Shown: positions 54,138 through 62,926, counted from the stretch's first letter. The stretch is 64,000 nucleotides of DNA from Brenneria rubrifaciens (GCF_005484945.1 NZ_CP034035.1:3720001-3784000), one strand, 5' to 3'. The notes: generated by a model not told the origin, from the sequence alone. Translations and numbers: made by a program.

Positions 54138-54425
54138 TTATTCCCGCTTCTGATTTAATCCTGTCGGCGCATCTGCGCGATCCTGACAGGCGATAGTGAG
54201 ATCAACCTGATCGGCACAGTCAGCCAGGGCCGCTTCTGTTTCATCAAGCTGGTTATTCAGTTCGCCGTTGGTCTGCGGACTGGATGCCGGAAACCGGCAC
54301 GGCGTCAGCTTCGGACAACCATTTACGGTAAGCACTACCGCCGGTGAAGCCGGGACGTTGCCGCAGCCTGACAATATCAGCAGGCAAAGGAGTATCAGAC
54401 CACCGCTTAAGCTCTTGATTATCAC
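54138..54425 (-). CDS. lysC: Outer-membrane spanin lipoprotein (LysC/Rz1-like)
   Basis: A 95-residue lipoprotein with a signal sequence and lipobox LILSGC (Cys21), proline-containing and small when mature, as expected for the o-spanin that fuses inner and outer membranes at lysis. More than half of it is encoded inside lysB in another frame, the classical nested Rz/Rz1 layout also used by P2 lysB/lysC. Confidence 0.85.
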   Translation of the reverse strand: MIIKSLSGGLILLCLLILSGCGNVPASPAVVLTVNGCPKLTPCRFPASSPQTNGELNNQLDETEAALADCADQVDLTIACQDRADAPTGLNQKRE

Positions 54426-54702
54426 GTTTTAACCTCTCAATCAGTTTCTGCCTGTCGGACAATGCCGCGTGATTCTTTGCCGCCAACTCACGCAGCCGCG
54501 CCTGTTCTTCATCACTGCGTTTCAACTGGCCGGCCAGCGCGGTAATCTGGCTATTTTTTTCATCCAACGCATTCCGCTGCTGTTTTAGCGTCTCGCTTTG
54601 CTGGTTATTCAGTTCTTGCGCATTACTGAGTCTTAGCGATTGCACGCCAAGACCGGACAGCAGCAGCAAGACTGCTACGCCAATAATCAGCGCAGTCTTC
54701 AT
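54253..54702 (-). CDS. lysB: Inner-membrane spanin (LysB/Rz-like)
   Basis: A 149-residue protein with an N-terminal membrane anchor (LIIGVAVLLLLSGLGVQSL) and a long periplasmic coiled coil (ELNNQQSETLKQQRNALDEK onwards), the i-spanin pattern. It overlaps the lysozyme gene by four bases upstream and contains lysC downstream in another frame. Confidence 0.87.
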   Translation of the reverse strand: MKTALIIGVAVLLLLSGLGVQSLRLSNAQELNNQQSETLKQQRNALDEKNSQITALAGQLKRSDEEQARLRELAAKNHAALSDRQKLIERLKRDNQELKRWSDTPLPADIVRLRQRPGFTGGSAYRKWLSEADAVPVSGIQSADQRRTE

Positions 54703-55187
54703 GCGATTTGCCCACCTGCCTGCCGGTAGGCAACCAGCAGGCGATCAAGGTTATGCTCACGCTGTCCATATCCGGCGCCCGGTAACGACGCCCAGATGTT
54801 CCGGCACTTCGATACGGCACGGTCAAACCGTCCGGCGATCACATCATTTAGCGCGCCGCGTTCAGTGATCAGTTGTATCGCCAGCCTGTCCTGTGATTCG
54901 GGGCTGAAATCCGGTAATGCCAACTGCGCCTTGTATTGCGGCCAGTACCGGTAAAGCTGCTGGTAACGCCCGGCCGCCGTTGATCGCTGCCTCTGTTTGT
55001 TGAATACCTTGCCTGGTCGCCCAGATGCAAAAGGGTGATCGCTGTAGTCGGTGAAAACCTCCGGCTTGCCATCCATGCCGGTTACGATCACGTCATAGCC
55101 ACAATTACGCGTCAGCGGGTGATAGGCCGTGCCTTCCGAAAAGGCCAGCATGTCAAGAAATGCAATAACATTCGGATGGTTAGCCAT
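54699..55187 (-). CDS. K: Phage endolysin (lambda R-like transglycosylase)
   Basis: Degrades peptidoglycan at lysis. The start MANHPNVIAFLDMLAFSEGT (162 residues) matches lambda R and P2 K relatives; 16 codons of upstream frame overlap the holin gene and are not used. Conserved motifs: NCGYDVIVTG, FTDYSDHPF, STAAGRYQQLYRYWPQYKAQL and CRNIWASLPGAGYGQREHNLD. It lacks a signal peptide, so it relies on the holin. Confidence 0.93.
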   Translation of the reverse strand: MANHPNVIAFLDMLAFSEGTAYHPLTRNCGYDVIVTGMDGKPEVFTDYSDHPFASGRPGKVFNKQRQRSTAAGRYQQLYRYWPQYKAQLALPDFSPESQDRLAIQLITERGALNDVIAGRFDRAVSKCRNIWASLPGAGYGQREHNLDRLLVAYRQAGGQIA

Positions 55188-55503
55188 TTTCGCCCCCGCT
55201 TGCCTCATCGTTTTTCTTTCCCAATTGATTGGCACGCCGCCGGATCAGTAACTCAATGGTTTGGTAACCGGCAATCCCCAGCATGGAGCCAATGCCGCAT
55301 ATGGCTGTAAGTGGCAGATTCGGAAACTGAACCAGCACCACACCGGCCACCATTGATACAAACCCGCCCAACAACATGCGCCCGATAAATAATCTCAAGG
55401 TGATCGGTTCACCACCGGCTAATACTTTTCCCACTGCTATCAACACACCGATAACAAACAGCGTGACGACGCTTTTTTCCGCTTCATTCACAATTAGCTC
55501 CAA
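55180..55503 (-). CDS. Phage holin
   Basis: A 107-residue membrane protein with about three hydrophobic segments (SVVTLFVIGVLIAVGKVLAG; LLGGFVSMVAGVVLVQF; AICGIGSMLGIAGYQTIELLI) and a charged C-terminus, matching the pattern of lambda S-type holins (GIGSMLGIAGYQ). It times lysis by opening the inner membrane for the endolysin. It overlaps X upstream and the endolysin downstream. Confidence 0.87.
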   Translation of the reverse strand: MELIVNEAEKSVVTLFVIGVLIAVGKVLAGGEPITLRLFIGRMLLGGFVSMVAGVVLVQFPNLPLTAICGIGSMLGIAGYQTIELLIRRRANQLGKKNDEASGGENG

Positions 55504-55694
55504 AGCTGGATGATTTGCGGCTCTTCGGCCTCAACGCTATCCGGCATTTCGACTGACTGACCCGCAGCCAGAAATAATTGACCACTCAGGCCGGGGTTGG
55601 CGGCAATAACCGCCTCGGTTACGCCTTCCGTGCGTCCGTAATGCCGGTAACACAGTTGGTCGACGGTATCGCCCTGTAGCGCTTTCACTTTCAC
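55494..55694 (-). CDS. X: Tail protein gpX (LysM-like)
   Basis: gpX is a 66-residue tail protein essential in P2. The sequence MKVKALQGDTVDQLCYRHYG and NPGLSGQLFLAAGQSVEMP is the typical LysM-like domain. The ATG overlaps the L stop by one base. Confidence 0.93.
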   Translation of the reverse strand: MKVKALQGDTVDQLCYRHYGRTEGVTEAVIAANPGLSGQLFLAAGQSVEMPDSVEAEEPQIIQLWS

Positions 55695-56191
55695 TAAAAC
55701 GCCTCCGCAAAGTTGCGTACAGCGCCGCGAATGTCTGCTATCGCCCAGCGGGCATCACGCCATAGATCTGCCGCCTGCAAAGTCAGCGCGCTGGCGTGCT
55801 TCTCGCCAGCGTCCCCGGTGGTGTCAACATCGCGATAGTTCTCAATAAGCAATGCGCGCGCGATACTGAACACGGCGCGGCGGTAACGGTGTACTTTCAC
55901 GCTTTCGCCGTTCACCTGCTTTGCCGGTACGTCAGCCAGCGTTGAATAACTGTTGCTTTCCTGGCTAACCTGCCACTTTTCCAACTGGTCGGTGACATGC
56001 GCGACCGCTTCAATCACGACGTGTTTTAGCCGGGTAGTGGTCACCGCACCATTGATGCGCATTTCCATACGAGCGGCACTCAATGAAATATCCGGCCAGA
56101 ACGCGCTAACGCTGACTTTCTCGCCGTTATCATCGATATCAGGCACATCGTCAGCGGCGGCGGTGACGGTGCGTCCGGCAACAAGGCTCAT
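55694..56191 (-). CDS. L: Head completion protein gpL
   Basis: gpL completes DNA-filled heads before tail joining. The 165 residues contain ISLSAARMEMRINGAVTTTRL-like and YRRAVFSIARALLIENYRDVDTT segments and DLWRDARWAIADIRG. A 102-base gap separates it from M, where the frame of M's basic tail ends. Confidence 0.92.
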   Translation of the reverse strand: MSLVAGRTVTAAADDVPDIDDNGEKVSVSAFWPDISLSAARMEMRINGAVTTTRLKHVVIEAVAHVTDQLEKWQVSQESNSYSTLADVPAKQVNGESVKVHRYRRAVFSIARALLIENYRDVDTTGDAGEKHASALTLQAADLWRDARWAIADIRGAVRNFAEAF

Positions 56192-56293
56192 AGCCCAATC
56201 TCCTTAAAAGTTGGCGGTGAGCGAGTGGAGAAAAGCGCACGCGATACGTTGCAGATCTCCGCCCGCGCCGCCAGCGCACGGGGCGCAAGTCGT

Positions 56294-57208
56294 TTATTCG
56301 GTTTTTTCGGTCTCTGTTTTCTTAGCCGCGGCCTTGCGGGGCGTTGTTTTCCTGGCTGTCGCCGCCGTTTTGCGGGTTGAGGTCTTATTCGTTGCCATGG
56401 CCACCACTGCCGCATTTGACGATGCTTCAGCGTTTCCGTCAGCCGTCACGCCTTCGGTTGCATCCCCGGCACTATTGGCAGCATTACCGGCATCCTCCCC
56501 GTTACCCGCGTCAGTTCTACCCTCTGCATCAACGGATTGGCTGGCTTTCTTAACCAGACGCGCCAGGCGTTCGATTTCTTTCTTCACACCCGCGCCCGCA
56601 TCCAGCTTTAACGCTTCGCGCAGGTATTCCAGCGCCGTCGCCTGGTCTGCCTCAGTTCCGCCACGTAGCGCAAAGGCGCGGGTTTTAAACAGTTTGGCGC
56701 GCACCTGATCCGGCATGTCTTTGCTGTCAACAATCTGGGTGACGTCATCCAGCACAGTCAGATAACTGGAAATATCGGCGCTATCGTCGGCTTTCACCTG
56801 TACCAGAATCGGATCGCAGATTTCTTCAACCAACACGGTCGGCGCAGTACGGTTAAAGCGGTCTGGCATGGCGAGGCCGTGAGTAACAACATAGCGGCCA
56901 ATACGCACCGCAAGCGGATAATCAGCGGCATCGATCGCCCACACCATCAGAGTGACAATCACTTCATCCTGTCGCCCGCTGTCGCCTTCAATCGTTCCGT
57001 CAATCCAGCCCTCATACTGCGGCAGCAACCGCTGTTTCATGGCAGCTTTCGCCTGGTCGGACTGCACTTTGCGCAATGCACTCTGATCCATGCGCAGCCG
57101 GTGCATAATTTGTTCATGTGCGGTGCGGGCGGTGTCCGTCTGCGTTTCCGCGTTGCCGTGGCGCTCGGCCATGACCCTTTGAAAATGTTTTTGTGCCGGT
57201 GTCAGCAT
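56294..57208 (-). CDS. M: Terminase small subunit/endonuclease gpM with basic C-terminal tail
   Basis: gpM cuts cos with gpP. Residues 1-220 match P2 gpM (MLTPAQKHFQRVMAERHGNA; WAIDAADYPLAVRIGRYVV; ALEYLREALKLDAGAGVKKEIERLARL). At 304 residues it is about 57 longer than the P2 protein: the extension is an Asp/Glu/Ala-rich stretch followed by a Lys/Thr/Ala/Arg tail (ATARKTTPRKAAAKKTETEK) like histone H1, probably binding DNA nonspecifically. Confidence 0.92.
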   Translation of the reverse strand: MLTPAQKHFQRVMAERHGNAETQTDTARTAHEQIMHRLRMDQSALRKVQSDQAKAAMKQRLLPQYEGWIDGTIEGDSGRQDEVIVTLMVWAIDAADYPLAVRIGRYVVTHGLAMPDRFNRTAPTVLVEEICDPILVQVKADDSADISSYLTVLDDVTQIVDSKDMPDQVRAKLFKTRAFALRGGTEADQATALEYLREALKLDAGAGVKKEIERLARLVKKASQSVDAEGRTDAGNGEDAGNAANSAGDATEGVTADGNAEASSNAAVVAMATNKTSTRKTAATARKTTPRKAAAKKTETEKTE

Positions 57209-57253
57209 TATCCTGTCCCCGAATAGCGGCGGGCATGGCCCGCCTGCGTGTCA

Positions 57254-58300
57254 TTAACCGCCGTTTTCTGCCTGCGCAAAGGTGATGCCGTCGATAAATG
57301 CCACGGCGCCGTAATCCTCCACGACAAAATCATCGTTAGACGATTGGTAGGTAGCGACGCGGTTATATTCCGGCTCTTCCTTGATGGTGCGGCGCAGCCC
57401 GCCGTTCTGGTAATACAGCGACAGGTTTTTAAACGGCGTGATCAGAATGCCGCTGACCGGAAAGTACGGCGCGATAAAGGTCGGCATGTTTCCCACGCGT
57501 TCGCGGGCCACAATCAACTGACCGGCCAACATTTCGCTGTTGGGGTTGGTTTGACTCATGGCGTTAATGGTCGGGAAGCTACTGGTTGTCAGTAGATCAC
57601 CGGCCAGGATCACCACGTTATCCGGGTTACGCTTGTGCCACTCATCCATCAGACTGTTTTTCGCGTCATACACGGCGGCGTCCACGTTGCCATAGGTGCC
57701 GGTCGCGATAATGCCGTTGTTCTGGTCGCGCGAAGTGATGGTCACGCCGCTGATAATGCGGTGTGATGCCTCGTTGCGGATTTTTTGCAACCAGCCAATC
57801 CCGCAATCCTGCAACAGCGGATTGGCTGTGCGGTCTGACGGATCGGCATAACTGGTGCCGTTAAAGCCGATCATGATGCGGTCAAGCGACATCTGGCGCA
57901 CCATCGCCGCGCTGATCAGCGGCTGGAAATTAGGCCGATGCGCCCAGGCGTCCAACTGTGCGTATTTAATCGCATAGTCGTAGTTGACCTTACGGCACAT
58001 ATAATCGTAAGGCGTCATGCTGCCGTTGGGGGCGGGGTTGCGGCGCGTGGTTGTGCTGTTGTTCACGCCGGCCAATGGCCCCTTACTGCCGATCAGGATT
58101 TTTTCACCAATCTGTTCATTAACGCCGAATACGTTGATTTGTTTCAGGAAAGCATCACTTTCCTGTGCCGCCGCTTCCATCCTTTGCTGTACGCTGGGAT
58201 CGACGTTGAACCGCGCCGCCACCGAGTTCACGGTGACGCCATTCAGCGACGCCTGTTGGGACACATACTGATCAAACAGTTTGCGAGTGTCATTTCTCAT
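57254..58300 (-). CDS. N: Major capsid protein gpN
   Basis: gpN forms the P2 icosahedral shell after proteolytic trimming by gpO. The start MRNDTRKLFDQYVSQQASLN (348 residues; P2: 357) is chosen on P2 similarity; 18 upstream codons overlap O. Conserved segments: MIGFNGTSYADPSDRTANPLLQDCGIGWLQKIRNEA and NSEMLAGQLIVARERVGNMPT. Confidence 0.96.
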   Translation of the reverse strand: MRNDTRKLFDQYVSQQASLNGVTVNSVAARFNVDPSVQQRMEAAAQESDAFLKQINVFGVNEQIGEKILIGSKGPLAGVNNSTTTRRNPAPNGSMTPYDYMCRKVNYDYAIKYAQLDAWAHRPNFQPLISAAMVRQMSLDRIMIGFNGTSYADPSDRTANPLLQDCGIGWLQKIRNEASHRIISGVTITSRDQNNGIIATGTYGNVDAAVYDAKNSLMDEWHKRNPDNVVILAGDLLTTSSFPTINAMSQTNPNSEMLAGQLIVARERVGNMPTFIAPYFPVSGILITPFKNLSLYYQNGGLRRTIKEEPEYNRVATYQSSNDDFVVEDYGAVAFIDGITFAQAENGG

Positions 58301-58322
58301 GTCTGGGTTCTCTCGTATTGAA

Positions 58323-59156
58323 TTAGAATTCAGCCAGTTGACCGGCGTCGCCACCGCTGGCAGGCGGGCGGCGGCTGAAATTACCGTCCGTGGTTTCCAG
58401 CTTCCGTTGCAGCGCGGTCAGATCAGTGGTCAGCTTTTCGATGGCCTGTTTATTGCTGGCGCATTCCTGCTCTGCGGTACTGAACTGGTCACTTAAATCG
58501 GCCTGTGACTGTGCAACCACTTCAACCGCCTGATGCACCTGACTGAATCGCTCATCGTCGGTTTTCTTGCCTTTACCCAGGATGCCCATCACGCGGGAAA
58601 ACCACTCTTTGCCGGAGTCGGCGCGCGCCTGCTCTGCCTGCACCAAATCAGCTTCAATAGCTGCGGTAAACATGGTTGGTACAGCATCTACCACGTTGAA
58701 CCGCATAATTTCACTGCGTTTTTCAGCGGCAAATTTCAGCTTGTCAGTTCCCAGGCTGGCCGGTGTATCAGTCATTGCCAGGCCGACCAGATACGGGCCG
58801 TTAGTCAGAGAGAATTTGGGGTGAATTTCGACGCTGGAATAAATCTTTTTCCCATCGTCGGTCATGGTTTTCATGCGGTCAGTAGGTTCAATTTCGGCAA
58901 ACAATGCCGCTTCGCCTGTTAATGGCCCCTCAGCGATATCCTCGGCGGACAGGGCCATCACATCGCCCATTGCACAAAATGTGCTGTCCGGGAATGGCGA
59001 CAGATAATGCTCAATATTGACGCGAGCGCCATAAACCGCCGGGTTATATGCCGCCGCCATCGCATGAATTTGATCGCGACTGACGCTACGGCCATCAATA
59101 GTGGTGCCGGAGGTCATCACGCGGAATTTTTTACGGGTACTCGTTTTGCCTGCCAT
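58323..59156 (-). CDS. O: Capsid scaffold and protease gpO
   Basis: gpO is the internal scaffold that cleaves N, L and itself during head maturation. The 277 residues have the protease part (KFRVMTSGTTIDGRSVSRDQ; YGARVNIEHYLSPFP, with the catalytic His-containing IEH; LVGLAMTDTPASLGTD, with the nucleophile Ser) and a C-terminal coiled-coil scaffold. First gene of the long leftward late operon; an Ogr box lies 75-96 bases upstream. Confidence 0.95.
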   Translation of the reverse strand: MAGKTSTRKKFRVMTSGTTIDGRSVSRDQIHAMAAAYNPAVYGARVNIEHYLSPFPDSTFCAMGDVMALSAEDIAEGPLTGEAALFAEIEPTDRMKTMTDDGKKIYSSVEIHPKFSLTNGPYLVGLAMTDTPASLGTDKLKFAAEKRSEIMRFNVVDAVPTMFTAAIEADLVQAEQARADSGKEWFSRVMGILGKGKKTDDERFSQVHQAVEVVAQSQADLSDQFSTAEQECASNKQAIEKLTTDLTALQRKLETTDGNFSRRPPASGGDAGQLAEF

Positions 59157-59230
59157 GTTCGCTTGCTCACGAATTTGTTGAGTTCCCGATGATGATGGCA
59201 GGGCGGTAGCTGTCCTCTCAACACCTTGTT

Positions 59231-59252
59231 GTTGTAGGAGAAATCAGACAAC
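59231..59252. promoter_or_regulatory. Ogr box between O and P (divergent late promoters)
   Basis: GTTGT-AGGAGAAATCAG-ACAAC is a perfect TTGT-N12-ACAA element. Its centre is 85 bases from the O start and 76 from the P start, so activator placed about 55 bases from each transcription start would serve both directions, as I recall for the P2 O and P promoters. Confidence 0.85.
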
Positions 59253-59317
59253 CGTAGCCGCAGGAAAACACCCGCGCGCGCGGGTTAACCTCCCCATCAG
59301 TAAATGAGGGGACGGCA

Positions 59318-61039
59318 ATGACGGTTCAGGAAGCATTCATCAGGCAGCGGGCGAGACAGCTTTACTGGCAGGGATACCCCCCGGCGGAGATCTCGCGTCT
59401 GATGGGTATCAACCAAAATACGGTCTATGCCTGGAAAAAGCGCGACGAATGGGACGAAACGCCGCCGATTCAACGGATCACCACGTCCATTGATGCGCGA
59501 CTGGTGCAACTGACCAGCAAGGAAAAAAAGACCGGCGGAGACTTCAAAGAAATCGACCTGCTGACGCGTCAGTTGAAAAAGCTGGATAACGGCACAGCGG
59601 CCACTCAACCGAAAAAAAAGATCCGCAAGAAACAGAATTTTTTTTCAGAGGCGCAGATCGCCGCGCTGCGTGAAAACATCCTTAGTTCGCTGCACTGGCA
59701 TCAGCAGGGCTGGTACGACAATCATCATCACCGTAATCGGGCAATCCTTAAATCTCGTCAGATTGGGGCGACCTGGTATTTCGCCCGCGAAGCGTTATTA
59801 CGGGCGCTGACAGATGAGGTGAAGTACAAGCATCAGCGCAACCAGATATTTCTGTCGGCCAGCCGTCGCCAGGCGTACCAGTTCCGCAGCTTTATTCGTT
59901 CTGCTGCGGAAGAGGTTGACGTTGAGTTGAAAGGCGGCGACATGATCCAACTTGCCAACGGTGGCGAGCTTCATTTTCTCGGCACCTCGGCGGCGACGGC
60001 GCAGTCTTACACCGGCAATCTGTATTTTGATGAGTTTTTTTGGGTCGGTCGGTTCGCCAACCTCAAAAAAGTGGCGGGCGCAATGGCAACCCTGAAAGGG
60101 TTAACGCGCACCTATTTTTCTACCCCATCTGCTGAAAGTCATGAGGCTTATCCGTTCTGGACAGGGGAAGCCTTCAACAAGGGGCGCACACACGCAAAGC
60201 GCGTTGAATTCGATACCTCATGGAAGACGCTCAACAGCGGCCTGATGTGTCCCGACAACATTTGGCGGCAGATTGTCACCCTACAGGACGCCATCGATCA
60301 CGGCTGGGATCTCACTGACATTGACGAAATCCGCCAGGAGAACAGCCCGGAGGAATACAACAATCTTTACGATTGCCAGTTTATTAAAAACGGCGAATCG
60401 GCTTTCGACTACAACATGCTGCTGACCTGCGGCGCTGATGGTTATGACGACTGGCCGGACTGGAAACCGTATGCAATGCGGCCAATGGCCGATCGCCCGA
60501 TATGGATTGGTTACGATCCCAACGGCGCCAGCGGGAAAGGTGATAGCGGCGCTATTTCAGTCAGTGCGGCGCCGTTGGTCGGCGGAGGCAAATTCCGCAC
60601 CATTGAAACGTTACGTATCCGGGGCATGGAGTTTGAAGAACAGGCCAACCTGATTATTGGCATGTTGTCACGCTACAACGTTCAGCACATTGGTATTGAC
60701 GGCAGTGGGATTGGTGAGGCGGTTTACCAACTGATAAAGAAAAGATTCCCGGCGGCAGCCTGCTATCAGTTCTCACCAGCCAGCAAGCGGATGCTGGTAT
60801 TGAAAATGCAACAGATAGTCCGGGGTGGGCGCTGGGAGTATGACAGGGGAGAATATGACCTGATCACAGCGTTCAGCGCTGTTCGCAAGATTGTTACCCC
60901 CGGCGGGGTTATAACGTATGACACCGATCGCACACGAGGCGTTAGCCACGGCGATCTTGCCTGGGCGACCATGCTCGCAATTATTAACGAACCGCTGGGG
61001 CAAGACGGCGGCAGCACAATGACGGTTATGGAGTATTAA
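59318..61039 (+). CDS. P: Terminase large subunit gpP
   Basis: gpP is the ATPase that packages DNA into proheads. The 573 residues (P2: 590) begin MTVQEAFIRQRARQLYWQGY with an HTH (PPAEISRLMGINQNTVYAWKKRD), followed by ATPase segments SRQIGATWYFAREALLRAL and SYTGNLYFDEFFWV (Walker B-like DE), and a C-terminal nuclease-like fold starting IWIGYDPNGASGKGDSGAI. Divergent from O; followed by Q. Confidence 0.96.
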   Translation: MTVQEAFIRQRARQLYWQGYPPAEISRLMGINQNTVYAWKKRDEWDETPPIQRITTSIDARLVQLTSKEKKTGGDFKEIDLLTRQLKKLDNGTAATQPKKKIRKKQNFFSEAQIAALRENILSSLHWHQQGWYDNHHHRNRAILKSRQIGATWYFAREALLRALTDEVKYKHQRNQIFLSASRRQAYQFRSFIRSAAEEVDVELKGGDMIQLANGGELHFLGTSAATAQSYTGNLYFDEFFWVGRFANLKKVAGAMATLKGLTRTYFSTPSAESHEAYPFWTGEAFNKGRTHAKRVEFDTSWKTLNSGLMCPDNIWRQIVTLQDAIDHGWDLTDIDEIRQENSPEEYNNLYDCQFIKNGESAFDYNMLLTCGADGYDDWPDWKPYAMRPMADRPIWIGYDPNGASGKGDSGAISVSAAPLVGGGKFRTIETLRIRGMEFEEQANLIIGMLSRYNVQHIGIDGSGIGEAVYQLIKKRFPAAACYQFSPASKRMLVLKMQQIVRGGRWEYDRGEYDLITAFSAVRKIVTPGGVITYDTDRTRGVSHGDLAWATMLAIINEPLGQDGGSTMTVMEY

Positions 61040-61040
61040 A

Positions 61041-62087
61041 TTGAGCAGACGAAAATCACCGCGTGCGCGGCGGCAATCCGGGACGGATCTGGCCGCAGAA
61101 CTACAAAAACTCCCCGGCCTGAACACGTTTACGTTTGACGGCCCCTGGCCGCTCACATCGTCCTATGACTTGTTGGACTCGATGTATTGCGCCGACAATG
61201 GCCGGTACTACGAGACGCCGATCAATTGGTACGGTCTGGCGCGACAATTCGGTCATGCCAGTTGGCACCAGTCGGCGCTGATATTCAAGCGCAATGTACT
61301 GGCTGGCTGTTTCATTCCTCACAAGCTGCTGTCCCGCCAGATGTTCTCCGCGTTTGCGCTTGACTGGCTGGTTTTCGGCAATGCCTATCTTGAATTACGA
61401 AAGAACGTGTTTGGTGGCCCGCTATCATTACGTCATGTCCTGGCAAAATACACCCGGCGCGGTTCCGATCTGGATACCTACTGGTTTATTCAGTCTGGGC
61501 TGGATGATTATTCGTTTAAGACCGGTGATGTTTGTCACGTTATCAATCCTGATATTCATCAGGAAATCTACGGGATGCCGGAATATCTGGCGGGGCTGCT
61601 GTCCGCCAACCTGTCTCACTCTGCCGATATGTTTCGCAAACTGTACTACGACAATGGCAGTCATGCGGGCTGCATCGTCTACGTTAACAGCGCCATTGCC
61701 GATCAGGAAAGCCTGGACAAATTAAAAAAGACGCTGACGGATACGCGACGGGGCGGGGCTTTCAAAAACATTCTGCTACATGCGCCAAATGGTGGTAAAG
61801 ACTCCGTGCAGATCCTGCCGTTTAGTCAGATATCGGCAAAGGATGAATTCATTGGCGTTAAGTCGGCAACGCGTGATGACATTCTGGCAGCGCATCGTGT
61901 GCCGCCTCAACTGATGGGCGCTATACCCGAAGGCAATGGTTCATTTGGTGATATCGAAAAGGCCGCAAAGGTATTCGCCATCAATGAACTTACCCCGGTC
62001 ATGGAAGCGATGAAGTATGTAAATGAATGGCTGGGCGAGGAAGTGATACGCTTCAACCCTTACGCGCTGCTGGATACCGACAAATAA
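61041..62087 (+). CDS. Q: Portal protein gpQ (TTG start)
   Basis: gpQ forms the dodecameric portal. The 348 residues match P2 Q (344): FIPHKLLSRQMFSAFALDWLVFGNAYLELR, CHVINPDIHQEIYGMPEYL, AAHRVPPQLMGAIPEGNGSFGDIEKAAKVF and the C-terminus FNPYALLDTDK. The frame begins at TTG 61041, one base after the P stop, so translation is coupled. A repeated hairpin element and the cos site follow. Confidence 0.95.
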   Translation: MSRRKSPRARRQSGTDLAAELQKLPGLNTFTFDGPWPLTSSYDLLDSMYCADNGRYYETPINWYGLARQFGHASWHQSALIFKRNVLAGCFIPHKLLSRQMFSAFALDWLVFGNAYLELRKNVFGGPLSLRHVLAKYTRRGSDLDTYWFIQSGLDDYSFKTGDVCHVINPDIHQEIYGMPEYLAGLLSANLSHSADMFRKLYYDNGSHAGCIVYVNSAIADQESLDKLKKTLTDTRRGGAFKNILLHAPNGGKDSVQILPFSQISAKDEFIGVKSATRDDILAAHRVPPQLMGAIPEGNGSFGDIEKAAKVFAINELTPVMEAMKYVNEWLGEEVIRFNPYALLDTDK

Positions 62088-62097
62088 TCATCACGGC

Positions 62098-62161
62098 CAT
62101 GCTGCCCGGCGGCGGCGTGGCGATCAGGATAACATAGTCATGGCTGACTATTCCGGCCAAC
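62098..62161 (+). repeat. Repeated hairpin element, copy after Q
   Basis: A 64-base segment homologous to 44189-44253, from CATGCTG to TTCCGGCCAAC, differing at scattered positions plus one indel. ATAGTCA-TGGC-TGACTAT forms a perfect 7-bp stem. It begins ten bases after the Q stop, mirroring the copy after FII, and may act as a 3'-end or attenuation element. Confidence 0.7.
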
Positions 62162-62366
62162 GCCCCGATAACTCCCCAAACATTATGCATCGAGCATAGC
62201 CACAACCGATCCATTTACCGCAGCCCATTAACCCCACACCAGACGCGACAGGCGGCACACTGGCGCGTTTTCTCACACCTATCCGATTGACGCACCGATG
62301 CGGTGCGCACCTCCCAGCAAGCGATTTAGGAGGCATCAGCCCCCTACCTACCCCCCAAAGCGCGCG

Positions 62367-62385
62367 CTTGCTCCCCCGCCTCGCC
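62367..62385 (-). other. P2-like cos site
   Basis: On the minus strand the 19 bases GGCGAGGCGGGGGAGCAAG share the first 12 bases and several more with the P2 cohesive end as I recall it (GGCGAGGCGGGGAAAGCAC). It lies about 280 bases past Q, where P2 has its left end. The GC-rich flanks (62162-62400) contain no gene I support and probably hold the terminase binding sites. Confidence 0.75.
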
Positions 62386-62479
62386 TGCGCGCTAAACATG
62401 CCTCTTTTTGTGCAATATATCAGGGTAGAGAAAACCGCGCCGTGACTGGCGCGGGATGGGATTCAATGATGTGAAAAAA

Positions 62480-62505
62480 TTGTGCAAATTTGTGCGGGAT
62501 TGTGC
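62480..62505 (+). repeat. Three TTGTGC repeats at 10-bp spacing beside cos
   Basis: TTGTGC starts at 62480, 62490 and 62500, exactly one helical turn apart, with a fourth TTGTGCAA at 62408. They sit between cos and the toxin-antitoxin terminator. Same-face spacing suggests cooperative protein binding, for example in cos processing or early control. Confidence 0.5.
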
Positions 62506-62518
62506 AGTGCTTTTCAGG

Positions 62519-62543
62519 CAAAAGAAAACCCGCCGAAGCGGGT
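62519..62543 (-). terminator. Terminator of the toxin-antitoxin operon
   Basis: On the minus strand CCCGC-TTCG-GCGGG is followed by TTTTCTTTT, a classical UUCG-loop intrinsic terminator, 16 bases past the antitoxin stop. Confidence 0.9.
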
Positions 62544-62557
62544 CAGTAGCAACATCA

Positions 62558-62926
62558 TCAAAGCGTCATTTGCTCAGGACGGCAGTGATAAAGTTCAGCC
62601 AGTTTTTCGCGGGTTTTTTTCTGCGGGCGGGAATCTTTCGCTTCCCACTGTGAAACCGCTGATTGTGTTGTCCCCAGCTTTTCGGCCACATCGTATTGTG
62701 ATAATCCGCGATGAATGCGCCAGGCAGCAAGCAGGCTAACATCATCACGGAACATGATTTCTACCACGTCATTAGGCACGGTTTCGTTATCGTGCTCATC
62801 AGCAACATAAGGAATGTCCTCATAGCCTGAATCGCTATCAGACAACATCTTTTCATACTCTTTGATTGATAATACCACGAACTGTGGTTTACCATTCACG
62901 TCATTGATAAATTGTAGTTTTGACAT
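62558..62926 (-). CDS. HTH antitoxin of a RelE/HigB-type toxin-antitoxin pair
   Basis: A 122-residue protein. The N-terminal half (SKLQFINDVNGKPQFVVLSIKEYEKML) resembles the Phd/YefM-like toxin-binding part seen in some HTH antitoxins; the C-terminal half is an XRE helix-turn-helix (LSQYDVAEKLGTTQSAVSQWEA). It lies 70 bases downstream of the toxin gene on the same strand and probably represses the operon by binding the palindromes upstream. Confidence 0.85.
   Translation of the reverse strand: MSKLQFINDVNGKPQFVVLSIKEYEKMLSDSDSGYEDIPYVADEHDNETVPNDVVEIMFRDDVSLLAAWRIHRGLSQYDVAEKLGTTQSAVSQWEAKDSRPQKKTREKLAELYHCRPEQMTL

Noticed and set aside
62148..62399. 83-codon minus-strand frame over the cos region
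   Set aside because: It is GC-driven, crosses the cos site, and shows no family I can name with confidence (only a vague likeness to Ash/Icd-like annotations).
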